Below are positions 8,144 through 16,656 of a DNA stretch of 64,000 bases, piece by piece. How positions within the stretch are numbered: the first letter of the stretch is position 1; each line of letters begins with the position of its first letter. The notes below the pieces were generated by a model that saw nothing but the letters and a program-made list of their open reading frames with translations, searched no databases and was not told the origin of the DNA. This DNA is from Psychrobacter pygoscelis (GTDB taxonomy: Bacteria; Pseudomonadota; Gammaproteobacteria; Pseudomonadales; Moraxellaceae). The DNA lies in the NCBI RefSeq assembly GCF_004335015.1, contig NZ_RQRU01000001.1, forward strand, positions 682,001 to 746,000, written 5' to 3'. A program made the position numbers and the translations under genes.

Positions 8144-8853
8144 GGGGCTGTCCTAGATACGTAAAATTATTTAGGATAGTGACATGAGAAGGGGTAAATT
8201 AAGTTGGTACAACCAAAGCAGCCTAATTGAACTATTTATTGCAGGCTCTACAGCAACACCAGCGGCCGGCCAGTGTAGTTGACATTAATAAGAGCACTGC
8301 TAGTTACTACTTCCACCGGCTACGACGGTTTATTTTTGAGAACAGCCAAAAGCCTGAATTACTCAAAGGCGAGATAGAAGTGGATGAATCTTACTCGGTG
8401 GCTCGCGAAGGCAAACGTAGTCGAGGTGTCGTTAGTAAAGGGCCTGTTTTTGCGCTATAAAAGCGTAGCGGTAAGCTCCATGCTATGTGTCATACCTGAT
8501 GCTCGTGCAAATACCTTAATCGCGATTATAAGAGAAAAGGTAAAGCCTGACAGCATCGTTTATAGAGACGCATTTAAAAGCTCTAACGCCTTAGACGTTA
8601 GTGAATTTACGCATTACCGTATTAACCACTCAAAAAGGTTTGTTCAAGACAGCAGCCATAGCAATGGCACTGAGAACTTCTAGAACCAAACAAAGCGTCA
8701 TTTGCATAAGTTTAATAGTGCTCCAAAAGAACACTTCCACTTGTATTGAAAGGAATATGAGTGGCGATTTAATCACCGTGACCCAAAGTCACAACTACTA
8801 CAATTAAAATAATGGGTTAAACAAGGTTTGCACCAGTTACGTAGGTCAGCCCC
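8144..8853 (+). mobile_element. Degenerate IS1595-family insertion sequence (about 710 bp)
   Basis: The ends are imperfect inverted repeats: GGGGCTGTCCTAGATACGT on the left (8144 onward) and the complement of ACGTAGGTCAGCCCC on the right (ending 8853). The single internal gene is a transposase of the IS1595/IS1016 type, heavily mutated. Size and ends fit small IS1595 elements. No flanking 8-bp duplication is visible, consistent with an old insertion. It separates the adhesin transcription unit from tonB. Confidence 0.8.
8184..8812 (+). pseudogene. IS1595-like transposase, frameshifted and stop-interrupted
   Basis: ATG at 8184 opens MRRGKLSWYNQSSLIELFIAG, the N-terminal helix region of IS1595-type transposases. 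The frame then shifts and continues as STASYYFHRLRR and GEIEVDESYS (the first catalytic Asp region), shifts again near 8455, and goes on as IPDARANTLIAIIREKVKPD, IVYRDAFKSSNALDVSEF and HYRINHSK. A TAG at 8681-8683 stands where a Trp is usual, before NQTKRHLHKFN, and another stop interrupts HFHLY. The tail EYEWRFNHRDP is the usual C-terminal motif. At least two frameshifts and two stops make it inactive. The gapped order of motifs matches the family throughout. Confidence 0.85.
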
Positions 8854-8901
8854 TTCTTTAAAGCGCTATCCAATAGCAATATCTACAAACAAATATCTTA
8901 A

Positions 8902-8916
8902 CAATAATAGTTATCA
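8902..8916. promoter_or_regulatory. Fur-like box upstream of tonB
   Basis: CAATAAT-A-GTTATCA fits the 7-1-7 Fur pattern TGATAAT-N-ATTATCA at 11 of 14 arm positions. It lies about 270 bp before the tonB-like start, just downstream of the IS end. The rest of 8854-9182 holds no other convincing feature. Iron repression of tonB is common, but this site is distant and imperfect. Confidence 0.4.
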
Positions 8917-9182
8917 TTTACTTTTTGGCTGATTTAGCCTATCATAACTACGTTTTACTACATTAGTATCACCCGAGTTCTAGAATGATGTAGTCTCCTT
9001 ATACCACGTATTCATACTTAATCACCTTTTGTGTCTGAGTAAGACTACTTTTGAACATTGATAAAATATGTCACGTTCAAATGGACTCTATAGTGGCTAT
9101 GAAGGCTCTAAGAACTTTGTTAACTACTATTGCCACGCTACTTTATTCAACGTCTTAATTTCATTTTTAAGTATTGGTCCTT

Positions 9183-10298
9183 ATGCACGCAAATAAAACT
9201 AACCGATCAAAGTTCTCTATTACTAATGTGGCAACTGTTGTTAGCGTCTTAGCCTTGCATGGGGCCGCTACTTGGTCGCTTGCGAATATGGAAGTATCCA
9301 ATATCCCAGAAATAGAGAAAGAAAAACCAAAACCGATTGAGATCATACTAACTGAGATTCCTGAAGAGCAGCCACCCGAAGTGGTCGAGTTAAATGCTGA
9401 ACCCGAACCTGTCGTAGAACCAGAGCCTGAGCCTGTTGTAGAACCTGAACCTGAACCGGAGCCTGTTGTAGAACCTGAACCGGAGCCTGCTGTAGAGCCT
9501 GAACCGGAACCTGTTGTAGAGCCTGAACCGGAACCTGTTGTAGAACCTGAACCGGAGCCTGTTATAGAACCTGAACCTGAGCCTGTTGTAGAACCTGAAC
9601 CGGAACCTGTTGTAGAGCCTGAACCTGAACCAATACCAAAACCGGAGACTATTACGGTTGAAGAGAGCACTACCATCATTCAACAACGTCAAATTGAGTT
9701 AGATAAACAACGTCAAATTGAGTTAGATAAACAGCGTCAAATTGAGTTAGATAAACAGCGTCAGGCTGAGTTAGATCGACAACGTCAGGCTGAGCTAGAT
9801 AGACAACGCCAAGCTGAGCTAGATAGACAACGCCAAGCTGAGCTAGATAGACAACGCCAAGCTGAGCTAGATAGACAACGTCAGGCTGAACTGGATAGAC
9901 AACGTCAGGCTGAACTGGATAGACAACGTCAGGCTGAGCTGGATAGACAACGTCAGGCTGAGCTGGATAGACAAAAGGCTGCAAGCAACACTCCCGTCTC
10001 TATTTCAGCAGGACGTGCGAATGCAAGTTGGCGCAATAAGCCTCAACCTGAATTCCCGCAACGCGCACTTCGCAACGCTAGACCCGGCGATAAGTTTACG
10101 GTGACATTAAGAATGGAGGTAGACAAGCAAGGCAGTATAACGAATGTATCTATTGCCTCTTCGTCCGGCAACTCTATTATCGATAACGACGCTGTTAAGA
10201 CCTTTAAGCGAGGTCGCTTCAACCCCTTTATGGAAAACGGCGTTGCTGTCGTAGGTATTGTTACCCTACCCGTCACTTATGAAGTACCGCTGCGTTAA
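9183..10298 (+). CDS. tonB: TonB-like energy transducer with long Glu-Pro and coiled-coil repeats
   Basis: 371-aa protein that would transfer proton-motive force from ExbB-ExbD to outer-membrane receptors. The ATG at 9183 is taken rather than a TTG 9 bp upstream. Features: an N-terminal hydrophobic anchor (about 12-34, [17 protein letters not shown], with the His found in TonB anchors); a Pro-Glu/Val-rich periplasmic spacer (about 45-155, repeated [10 protein letters not shown]); twelve copies of an 8-residue charged unit QRQ(I/A)ELD(K/R) (168-263), predicted helical; and a C-terminal TonB domain from about 280 ([37 protein letters not shown]). The Glu-rich rather than Lys-rich spacer and the TolA-like helical repeat are unusual. 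exbB and exbD lie 52 kb away in this window. Confidence 0.88.
   Translation: MHANKTNRSKFSITNVATVVSVLALHGAATWSLANMEVSNIPEIEKEKPKPIEIILTEIPEEQPPEVVELNAEPEPVVEPEPEPVVEPEPEPEPVVEPEPEPAVEPEPEPVVEPEPEPVVEPEPEPVIEPEPEPVVEPEPEPVVEPEPEPIPKPETITVEESTTIIQQRQIELDKQRQIELDKQRQIELDKQRQAELDRQRQAELDRQRQAELDRQRQAELDRQRQAELDRQRQAELDRQRQAELDRQRQAELDRQRQAELDRQKAASNTPVSISAGRANASWRNKPQPEFPQRALRNARPGDKFTVTLRMEVDKQGSITNVSIASSSGNSIIDNDAVKTFKRGRFNPFMENGVAVVGIVTLPVTYEVPLR
9684..9971 (+). repeat. 24-bp in-frame tandem repeat, 12 copies, inside tonB
   Basis: Twelve consecutive 24-bp units encode QRQIELDK (three copies) and then QRQAELDR (nine copies). Synonymous changes form runs (e.g. CGCCAAGCT in three adjacent copies), which indicates recent duplication by slippage or unequal recombination. 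Copy number is likely to vary between strains. Confidence 0.95.
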
Positions 10299-10473
10299 GA
10301 CAAGCGCTGCTCACAAGTTATTTATAATTGACATTAATCTGAGTATAAGGCTGTCTCATGTAGTCTATATCCTCGTATGGCGAATGTGAGAAGTACTGCA
10401 ATCATCCAGCAGCCTTTTAGACATCTCTAATAGACTAGCAACCTTAACAGCCTATAACTAACCTGTTAATACC

Positions 10474-10510
10474 AAAAACTAAAGGGTAGAAAAGTCTACC
10501 CTTTAGTTTT
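10474..10510. terminator. Bidirectional terminator between tonB and the lysine-catabolism block
   Basis: A perfect 16-bp stem (10475-10490 with 10495-10510, core CTAAAGGGTAGA) has a 4-nt loop AAAG. It carries an A run on its left and a T run on its right, so it can terminate both the plus-strand tonB and the minus-strand gene ending at 10544. The rest of the gap (10299-10473) shows nothing. Confidence 0.88.
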
Positions 10511-10543
10511 AAATGTATTTAGAGATTATACAGATGTCTACCT

Positions 10544-11569
10544 TTACCATTTAATAGATTGGCCTAGGTTGTCATCATTAGCTAACTTCGCCAGCTTTAA
10601 AGCGACCGCCGCATCAAAGCTCGCCGCACCGACAGATTTGAACAAGGTAATACCTTTTTTACTCGGTGACACTGCTATTTTTTTCGTTACCAATGCCGCT
10701 AGGTCCCCAGTCAGATCTTTCCATTGCCACGAGCACTCACTATCGTCATGCGCTTGGATTAAATCGCCAGCTTCATGCTTTCCTCCTGGCTTATCATCAA
10801 TAACGACGTGTGAGCAGGCATCTATTACCTGATTACTCACTTCTTTCATGTTTGGTTGATAAGCTCCCACAGCATTGATATGAACATCTGGTTTGATTTG
10901 CTCTAAATCAAATAATCCTTCGGTTGATCGAGTCGCCAGATTGATAATGTCCGCCTCCTTAACGGCAGCTTCTATCTCATCGACGACCTGAATATCGACA
11001 TCCCACTGCGAGTAATTGGTCTGAAAATTCTGCTTAAATTTCTCAGCATTCTCAAGAGTTCGATTCCAAAGATTGACCTGCTTAATGTCGGGGCACACCG
11101 TTAATACGGCATTGAGCTGCTCATACGCCATACCACCGCAGCCTACTACCGCGACACATTTGCTATCTGGGTTAGCCATGTGCTTGGTAGCCACACCAGA
11201 TAGTGCAGCTGTTCGCACTTGTGTCACATAGACGCCATCCATAAAGGCAATTACCTCCCCTGTCGCATTGTTAGACACGGTAATCACAGCCGTAGTTGTG
11301 GGCAGATCACGACTTGGGTTGTCAGGGCAGATGGTCACAAGCTTGACGACTGTAAACTCATCAGTCCCGTCAAATACCACGGACGGCATAGACAGATGTG
11401 AGCCTGTTGAGTGATGGTCGGTTGCCGAAAAGGTCGGAATGACTAACCGCTCAGGGCACTTGATCCAGTCAGGATGCTCAGCCTGCAAGCTAAGTAGACT
11501 TTCGATGGCTTCAATAGCCATAGTCATGGTCAGTTGATCTTTGACTGACTTATTATCTAGAATTTGCAT
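10544..11569 (-). CDS. Ornithine cyclodeaminase/mu-crystallin family protein, probable ketimine reductase
   Basis: 341-aa NAD(P)-dependent enzyme of the ornithine cyclodeaminase/mu-crystallin family. It has a Rossmann motif VGCGGMAYEQ (about 142-151), the upstream Lys76 region VVKLVTICPDNP, and the YVTQVRTAALSGVA helix typical of the family. Members include ornithine and lysine cyclodeaminases, alanine dehydrogenases and mu-crystallin-type ketimine reductases that reduce delta-1-piperideine-2-carboxylate to L-pipecolate. It is the last gene of a minus-strand block containing pipecolate-oxidase-, aminoadipate-semialdehyde-dehydrogenase- and HglS-like genes, so piperideine-2-carboxylate reductase or lysine cyclodeaminase activity is the best guess. 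The family assignment is firm; the substrate is inferred only from context. Confidence 0.82.
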   Translation of the reverse strand: MQILDNKSVKDQLTMTMAIEAIESLLSLQAEHPDWIKCPERLVIPTFSATDHHSTGSHLSMPSVVFDGTDEFTVVKLVTICPDNPSRDLPTTTAVITVSNNATGEVIAFMDGVYVTQVRTAALSGVATKHMANPDSKCVAVVGCGGMAYEQLNAVLTVCPDIKQVNLWNRTLENAEKFKQNFQTNYSQWDVDIQVVDEIEAAVKEADIINLATRSTEGLFDLEQIKPDVHINAVGAYQPNMKEVSNQVIDACSHVVIDDKPGGKHEAGDLIQAHDDSECSWQWKDLTGDLAALVTKKIAVSPSKKGITLFKSVGAASFDAAVALKLAKLANDDNLGQSIKW

Positions 11570-11684
11570 AATAATTCCTTACTATATATAGGGTTTTAGC
11601 CTAATTTTAATGCTTAATTAATATTGTATATTTATTACAGTCATCTTAATATTAGGCCATAACAAGTCGGAATATTATATTCAA

Positions 11685-13142
11685 TTAAATATCAAAGATC
11701 TTGCCACGGTTCATAATACCATTTGGGTCGAAGACCTTTTTTATCTCGCGTAGATAGTCAATTTCTGTGTCGCTTCGGCTATAATTCAGGTATGGTTTTT
11801 TAGTCATCCCCACGCCATGCTCTGCTGAGACTGAACCGCCATATTGCTGCACTATCGCAAAAATAGCATCATTCACGATCTGGCACTTTCCAAAAAACTC
11901 TTCTTTTGATAAGCCCTCTGGCTTTAGAATATTCAGATGCAAGTTACCATCACCAATATGACCAAACCAGCAAATTTCAAAATCGGGGTATCTGGCATTA
12001 ACTACCGCTTCGATATCATGAATAAAGCTCGGTACGTGGGTAATTAATACTGACACGTCGTTTTTATAGGGGGTAAAGACGGAGATAGTCTCGGAGATGT
12101 ACTCGCGCAATTTCCAAAGCTCCATCGCCTGCGCAATGCTTTGGCTCATCACCCCATCGACTACCCAGCCCTGCTCCATGCAATCCTCAAAGATTACCAT
12201 CGCCTTGTCCATAATCGGCTCATACGGCGCTTCAAATTCTAATAGCGCGTAGTATTTTGTGCGCGTCTCAAACGGCTCTTGTACATGACCGGTCGCCATT
12301 AATTTATCAATCGCCACATCATCAAAGAATTCAAACGCAGTCAAGTCAATCTGCGCTTGAAACGCGGATAAGACATGCATTATGTGGTCAAACTCGTCCA
12401 TGCCGAGGACCATTACGGTTAAATCATGCGGGGGTCGATCCAGTTTAATCTGCGCTTCGGTGACGATACCTAAAGTGCCTTCCGCCCCAATGAACAATTG
12501 CCGCAAATCATAGCCGGTAGCATTTTTAATCATGCCACGGTTTAATTTTAAAATATCACCTTTGCCCGTGACTACCGTTAGCCCTAGTACCCATTGGCGA
12601 GTCATACCGTAGCGAATCACTTTGATACCGCCAGCATTAGTACCAATATTACCACCAATCTGGCTAGAACCTGCTGAGGCAAAATCGACTGGATAATACA
12701 AGCCTTGTGCTTCGGCGAACTGCTGCAACTGTTCGGTGATAACCCCAGCCTCGACCTCAACCAAACGATCAGCCGGATAAAACTGACCAATCTTATTCAT
12801 TTTATCTAAGCTAACGACGATTTCACCGTTGCTAGCGACCGCACCTGCAGATAGCCCTGTGCGACCACCACTTGGGGTTATAACGATGTTATGCTTATTA
12901 GCCAATTTCACCAAAGCCTGTACTTGCTCGGTAGACTTTGGAAAGACAATAGCCGATGGTGCTGGCGCAAAGTGTTTGGTCCAGTCTTTGCCCCAATACT
13001 CAAGGCTAGTGGCGTCCGTCTTAATCTGAGTTTCATCATAACCATGCTGTGCTTGCAGAGCTGACAATACTTGCTCCGTCAAGCCTTGATTGGTTGAGAC
13101 AGTGGTAGATTCTAAAGTAGGCAGTACTGAAATATCAGTCAC
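11685..13142 (-). CDS. FAD-linked D-2-hydroxyacid dehydrogenase, probable D-2-hydroxyglutarate dehydrogenase
   Basis: 485-aa flavoenzyme of the GlcD / D-lactate / D-2-hydroxyglutarate dehydrogenase family. The GTG at 13142 is preferred to a TTG 18 bp upstream because GGAG lies 8 bases before it. The FAD-binding PCMH domain is in the first half: PSGGRTGLSAGAV (about 90-102), then GGNIGTNAGG, a conserved FAD loop, and GAEGTLGIVTEA. The C-terminal oxidase domain has GHIGDGNLHLN (metal/substrate histidines) and SAEHGVGMTKKPYL. HglS two genes upstream in the pathway makes D-2-hydroxyglutarate, so oxidation of that acid to 2-oxoglutarate is the natural role here. D-lactate or glycolate cannot be excluded by sequence alone. 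Confidence 0.85.
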   Translation of the reverse strand: MTDISVLPTLESTTVSTNQGLTEQVLSALQAQHGYDETQIKTDATSLEYWGKDWTKHFAPAPSAIVFPKSTEQVQALVKLANKHNIVITPSGGRTGLSAGAVASNGEIVVSLDKMNKIGQFYPADRLVEVEAGVITEQLQQFAEAQGLYYPVDFASAGSSQIGGNIGTNAGGIKVIRYGMTRQWVLGLTVVTGKGDILKLNRGMIKNATGYDLRQLFIGAEGTLGIVTEAQIKLDRPPHDLTVMVLGMDEFDHIMHVLSAFQAQIDLTAFEFFDDVAIDKLMATGHVQEPFETRTKYYALLEFEAPYEPIMDKAMVIFEDCMEQGWVVDGVMSQSIAQAMELWKLREYISETISVFTPYKNDVSVLITHVPSFIHDIEAVVNARYPDFEICWFGHIGDGNLHLNILKPEGLSKEEFFGKCQIVNDAIFAIVQQYGGSVSAEHGVGMTKKPYLNYSRSDTEIDYLREIKKVFDPNGIMNRGKIFDI

Positions 13143-13322
13143 GATATATACTCCAAACAAATAAAGACAGCTCGATATAACCTTGAGTCGTCAAATAAAA
13201 GCAGCGCGCGGTGTTTACTTAACTGTACCTTCAAAGCGATGGGTTGAGTAAATAAATACCGCGCACTGCGTCAATATACTATATTAATTCAGCGACTGTA
13301 GACCACAAGCCGCTCCTAAAAG

Positions 13323-14609
13323 CTAGGCAATAATTTTTAGACACTGCCCCATATGATATAAGGTCAGTCCAAGCTCCGTGTATCCTGAACGCAGAGTGGA
13401 CATGCCCACTTTAGCTTCTTTGATAGTTTTAAATGGTAATGGTAATACTGAACGGTCCCCCGAGACAATGTAATCAGCAAAGCATTTACCCAATAGAGTA
13501 CCTGTAGTTATTCCACGGCCATTATAGGCTGTAGCGGCTAAGATACCTTCTTCTGGCTCAAAGACGCGCATGATATGATCTTGCGTAAAACCAAAGTGAC
13601 CATACCATTCATACTGCCAATTAAACTTAGGTAAATCTGGAAAATAGCTTTTTTGCACTAGGTTTGCCCAATTCTGATAAAAGCTTTTAGACTTCATAGC
13701 TTTACCTCCGACCGTGCCTAGTAGCAGGCGACCATCTTTGTCACGGCGAATACTCGATAACGCCAATCTCGTATCCCAAGCGCCTGTTTTATAAGGTAAT
13801 ATCCGATCCGCCTCAGCACCAGTTAATGGCTCTGAAGCAATCTGATAGTAGTCAACCAAATAGAATGTTTTTTTAATTTCCGTCCACTCTCCTTCCGTAT
13901 AAGCATTGGTCGCAATAATCACTTTTTCAGCTTTTACCGCACCTTCGGTCGTTTTTACGTACCAATCGCTACCGGACTTCTCAAGCGAGGTCACAGTAGA
14001 GTTCTCATAGATACGTACATTCAATTTTGCCGCCGCCGCTGCAAGACCATTGACATAGGCGGAAGGATTAATAGTACCTGCACGGTGGTCGAGCAAGGCT
14101 TTGTTAATGCTAGTAGTGCCACAATATTCATGACAGCGCGCACCAGTTAATACCTCAACATTAACACCACGACGGGTCAATTGCTCATAGCGGATATCAA
14201 CATCGGCTTCACCTTTGGCATTGTGTGCCATATGGATGTTGCCGGTACGCGTATCTTGCGCGTCAATATTGTGACGATCAATTATATCGAATACGAGACT
14301 GGGAGCGTTGCCCAGCGCAGTACCTAAACGCTCACCCGCCTCTTCACCCATGGCTAAATTAAGATCATCAGGGCGCGCCCAGGTACCAGCATTGACAAAA
14401 CCAACATTACGTCCTGAACCACCACTACCAATGATCTTACTCTCTAGTAACACCACGGCTATGCCTTGTTCTGCCAGATGAATTGCAGCAGACAGTCCAG
14501 TGTAGCCACCGCCAATAATGCAAACTCGGGTCTGCGTTTCTCTCGTTAGCTTATCGTAATGATGAGTTTTGGGCGCAGTAACGCTCCACAAACATTGCTC
14601 TTGCAACAT
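13323..14609 (-). CDS. amaA: FAD-dependent DAO-family oxidoreductase, probable L-pipecolate oxidase
   Basis: 428-aa enzyme of the D-amino-acid-oxidase (DAO/GlpO) fold. It has the N-terminal FAD motif GGGYTGLSAA (33-42) and E-56 region VVLLESK, then the GSGGSGRNVGFVNAG segment typical of gamma-glutamylputrescine oxidase and AmaA-type pipecolate oxidases. The C-terminus has the second FAD contact NGRGITTGTLLGK. Pseudomonas AmaA oxidises L-pipecolate to delta-1-piperideine-6-carboxylate, which opens to aminoadipate semialdehyde, the substrate of the dehydrogenase gene upstream in this block. That context favours AmaA over PuuB; no putrescine genes are nearby. It lies 18 bp after the NhaC-type transporter gene and is probably co-transcribed with it. 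Confidence 0.75.
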   Translation of the reverse strand: MLQEQCLWSVTAPKTHHYDKLTRETQTRVCIIGGGYTGLSAAIHLAEQGIAVVLLESKIIGSGGSGRNVGFVNAGTWARPDDLNLAMGEEAGERLGTALGNAPSLVFDIIDRHNIDAQDTRTGNIHMAHNAKGEADVDIRYEQLTRRGVNVEVLTGARCHEYCGTTSINKALLDHRAGTINPSAYVNGLAAAAAKLNVRIYENSTVTSLEKSGSDWYVKTTEGAVKAEKVIIATNAYTEGEWTEIKKTFYLVDYYQIASEPLTGAEADRILPYKTGAWDTRLALSSIRRDKDGRLLLGTVGGKAMKSKSFYQNWANLVQKSYFPDLPKFNWQYEWYGHFGFTQDHIMRVFEPEEGILAATAYNGRGITTGTLLGKCFADYIVSGDRSVLPLPFKTIKEAKVGMSTLRSGYTELGLTLYHMGQCLKIIA

Positions 14610-14627
14610 CTTAGCTTCCTTTCTAAA

Positions 14628-16097
14628 TTACACGTTGTCTACAGTAGAGTGTGTGCTCGTGTGGTTAATAACAGTGGTGTCTTCACGGGGAATGAACTTA
14701 TTTAAAATGACCCATAGCAAGCCAAATAAGGGAGACAACCAGCAAGCAAAGGCAAATGGTGCGTAAGTTAACGTCGCAATACCTAGAGTCGCGGCGACGA
14801 AACTGCCACCCATATTCCATGGAATTAATGGCGATAGTAGCGTACCAGTATCTTCGATCGAGCGGGTCAGCGTGGTGCGCTTGTAGCCCATCTCTTGATA
14901 TTTGTCTTTGAGTAGTCGGCCAGGCAACACTAGCGTGGTATAAACATCACCGATGAGTGTACCGACGCCAATAGTACTAGCATAAGTCGCTGACACGAGA
15001 CCAAACCTTGACTTCACCATGTTATTGATTTTGGCCATGATAGCTTTCAATGTACCGTAGTGCTCGATGGAGCCGACGAACGCTAAGGCAAAGATGGTCA
15101 AGGTCACAACCCAAGTCATCGACATCACGCCGCCTTTGGATAGCAGCTGATCGACAACGGCAATACCAGTCTCACTAACGAAGCCATTTTGTAGGACATT
15201 AAAGATGTCATGCACCCCTACACCTTGTAAGAAGAAGGCGACTAACCCTGCGACTACCACACCTGAAAGTACTGTTGGTATGGCAGGCATTCTCATAACT
15301 GCCGCAATTACCACCACCACAGCGGGTAATAGCGTAATTATGCTTAGGTTATAGTTGGCTGCTAGTGAGGCTTGGATTTGTTTTATTGATGATAAGTCAA
15401 CATTGTCTGCGCCGTAGCCCATGCCGATCCAAGCATAGATAATCAGCGCGGTAACCATGGCAGGTACAGTGGTTGGCAACATACCGCGAATGTGCTCCCA
15501 AAGATCAACTCCGGCTGCTGCTGGGGTTAAGTTCGTGGTATCAGACAACGGTGACATTTTGTCGCCAAAAAAAGCGCCCGAGACAATAGCTCCACCTGTT
15601 AGGGATGGCGGGATACCCAGTCCTAAACCAATACCCATCATGGCTAACCCGACTGTCCCAACCGTGCCCCACGAGGTCCCTGTTGCCACAGAAATAATGG
15701 CGCAAATAATACAAACAGAAACTAAGAAGGAAGAGGGAGAGAAAACACTAAAGCCGTAATAAAGAATCGTAGGCACAGTACCAGCGATAATCCAAGCCCC
15801 AATTAACATACCCACACCCATTAAGATAATCATAGCGGGTAGGCCTATTTTTACGACCTTTAAAAAACGCTCCTCCATCCCGTCCCAGCTGCGCCCGCGT
15901 AGTTTCATAAACAGACCGGTGATCAAAATGCCACATGCTAGTGGAATGTGCGGGGTAAAGTCATTAAAAACAAAGAATTGCACCATCAGAATAATGGCGG
16001 TTAATACCAGCGGGGCAATATCTAGCAGGAAGCTAGAAGAAGGCTCATAGCCGTTGGTATGAGGGTCGTTGGACTTGTGAGGTTTATCTTCAATCAT
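14628..16097 (-). CDS. NhaC-family antiporter/transporter
   Basis: 489-aa integral membrane protein. The ATG at 16097 (MIEDKPHK) is preferred to a GTG 60 bp upstream because the extension adds no recognisable sequence. About 11-12 hydrophobic helices are visible. The family signature GAFFGDKMSPLSDTTNL (about 180-196) and TGTSWGTVGT upstream identify the NhaC branch of the ion-transporter superfamily. NhaC proteins exchange Na+ and H+, but some members carry organic substrates (MleN malate/lactate; LysW was proposed as a lysine carrier). Embedded between the pipecolate-oxidase-like gene (18 bp downstream) and the semialdehyde dehydrogenase, it may import the amino acid that feeds this pathway. 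That role is inference. Confidence 0.85.
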   Translation of the reverse strand: MIEDKPHKSNDPHTNGYEPSSSFLLDIAPLVLTAIILMVQFFVFNDFTPHIPLACGILITGLFMKLRGRSWDGMEERFLKVVKIGLPAMIILMGVGMLIGAWIIAGTVPTILYYGFSVFSPSSFLVSVCIICAIISVATGTSWGTVGTVGLAMMGIGLGLGIPPSLTGGAIVSGAFFGDKMSPLSDTTNLTPAAAGVDLWEHIRGMLPTTVPAMVTALIIYAWIGMGYGADNVDLSSIKQIQASLAANYNLSIITLLPAVVVVIAAVMRMPAIPTVLSGVVVAGLVAFFLQGVGVHDIFNVLQNGFVSETGIAVVDQLLSKGGVMSMTWVVTLTIFALAFVGSIEHYGTLKAIMAKINNMVKSRFGLVSATYASTIGVGTLIGDVYTTLVLPGRLLKDKYQEMGYKRTTLTRSIEDTGTLLSPLIPWNMGGSFVAATLGIATLTYAPFAFACWLSPLFGLLWVILNKFIPREDTTVINHTSTHSTVDNV

Positions 16098-16656
16098 AAT
16101 ATATCTACCTATCCTTGTAGTTAAAACCAAATCCATTGGTATATTGTCGTAGTGCACTGTTACTCATTGGTCAGCCCAAAACTGACCTAGTGACCAAAAT
16201 AACCTCTCCAAATGGACTGTCTAAAATCCTTAATAAAAACAGTAATAAAAAAACGATAAATATTAGCTAAAAGTTAAAATAAAGACTTGGACGTGTTCTT
16301 AATTAGCTCATCTGAAATAAAATAGGTTTTTGTCAATCAAAGAAAATTTTGTAGAGAATATAGATATATTGTCTAGACAATTTGCAAATATTGACTCCGT
16401 TAAGCAAATCTATAGCCGTTTTAAGCCTATTAAACCTTCGTTTTAGTAAATGACATACCCTAAGTACGTCTAGCCCTAGCCATCAAGATAGTTGACAGTA
16501 TTACTTAGTCTTATTTATAGCCCAAAACCTATGGGTTAACAGTCAATTCAAAATGGATATTACAGCAGTTCAGGTTAAGCTAAGGGCAGTTAAGCGCACA
16601 AGATGTACGCTTAACGAGATAAAAAGACACTTTGTCTTATATAAATAGGACTAGCA
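16098..16656. other. Intergenic region upstream of the NhaC-type gene
   Basis: About 560 bp, AT-rich, between two genes on the minus strand. It probably holds the terminator of the upstream HglS/dehydrogenase unit and a separate promoter for the transporter-oxidase group. No convincing hairpin or operator was found by eye, and no coding frame. Confidence 0.4.

Noticed and set aside
9069..9197. 42-codon frame starting MSRSNGLYSGYEG before tonB
   Set aside because: No convincing ribosome site, overlaps the tonB start in another frame, and no recognisable family.
9167..9984. Two long open frames on the minus strand across the TonB repeats
   Set aside because: They consist only of the reverse reading of the Glu-Pro and QRQAELD repeats (Gly-Ser or Val-Tyr repeats) and have no independent support.
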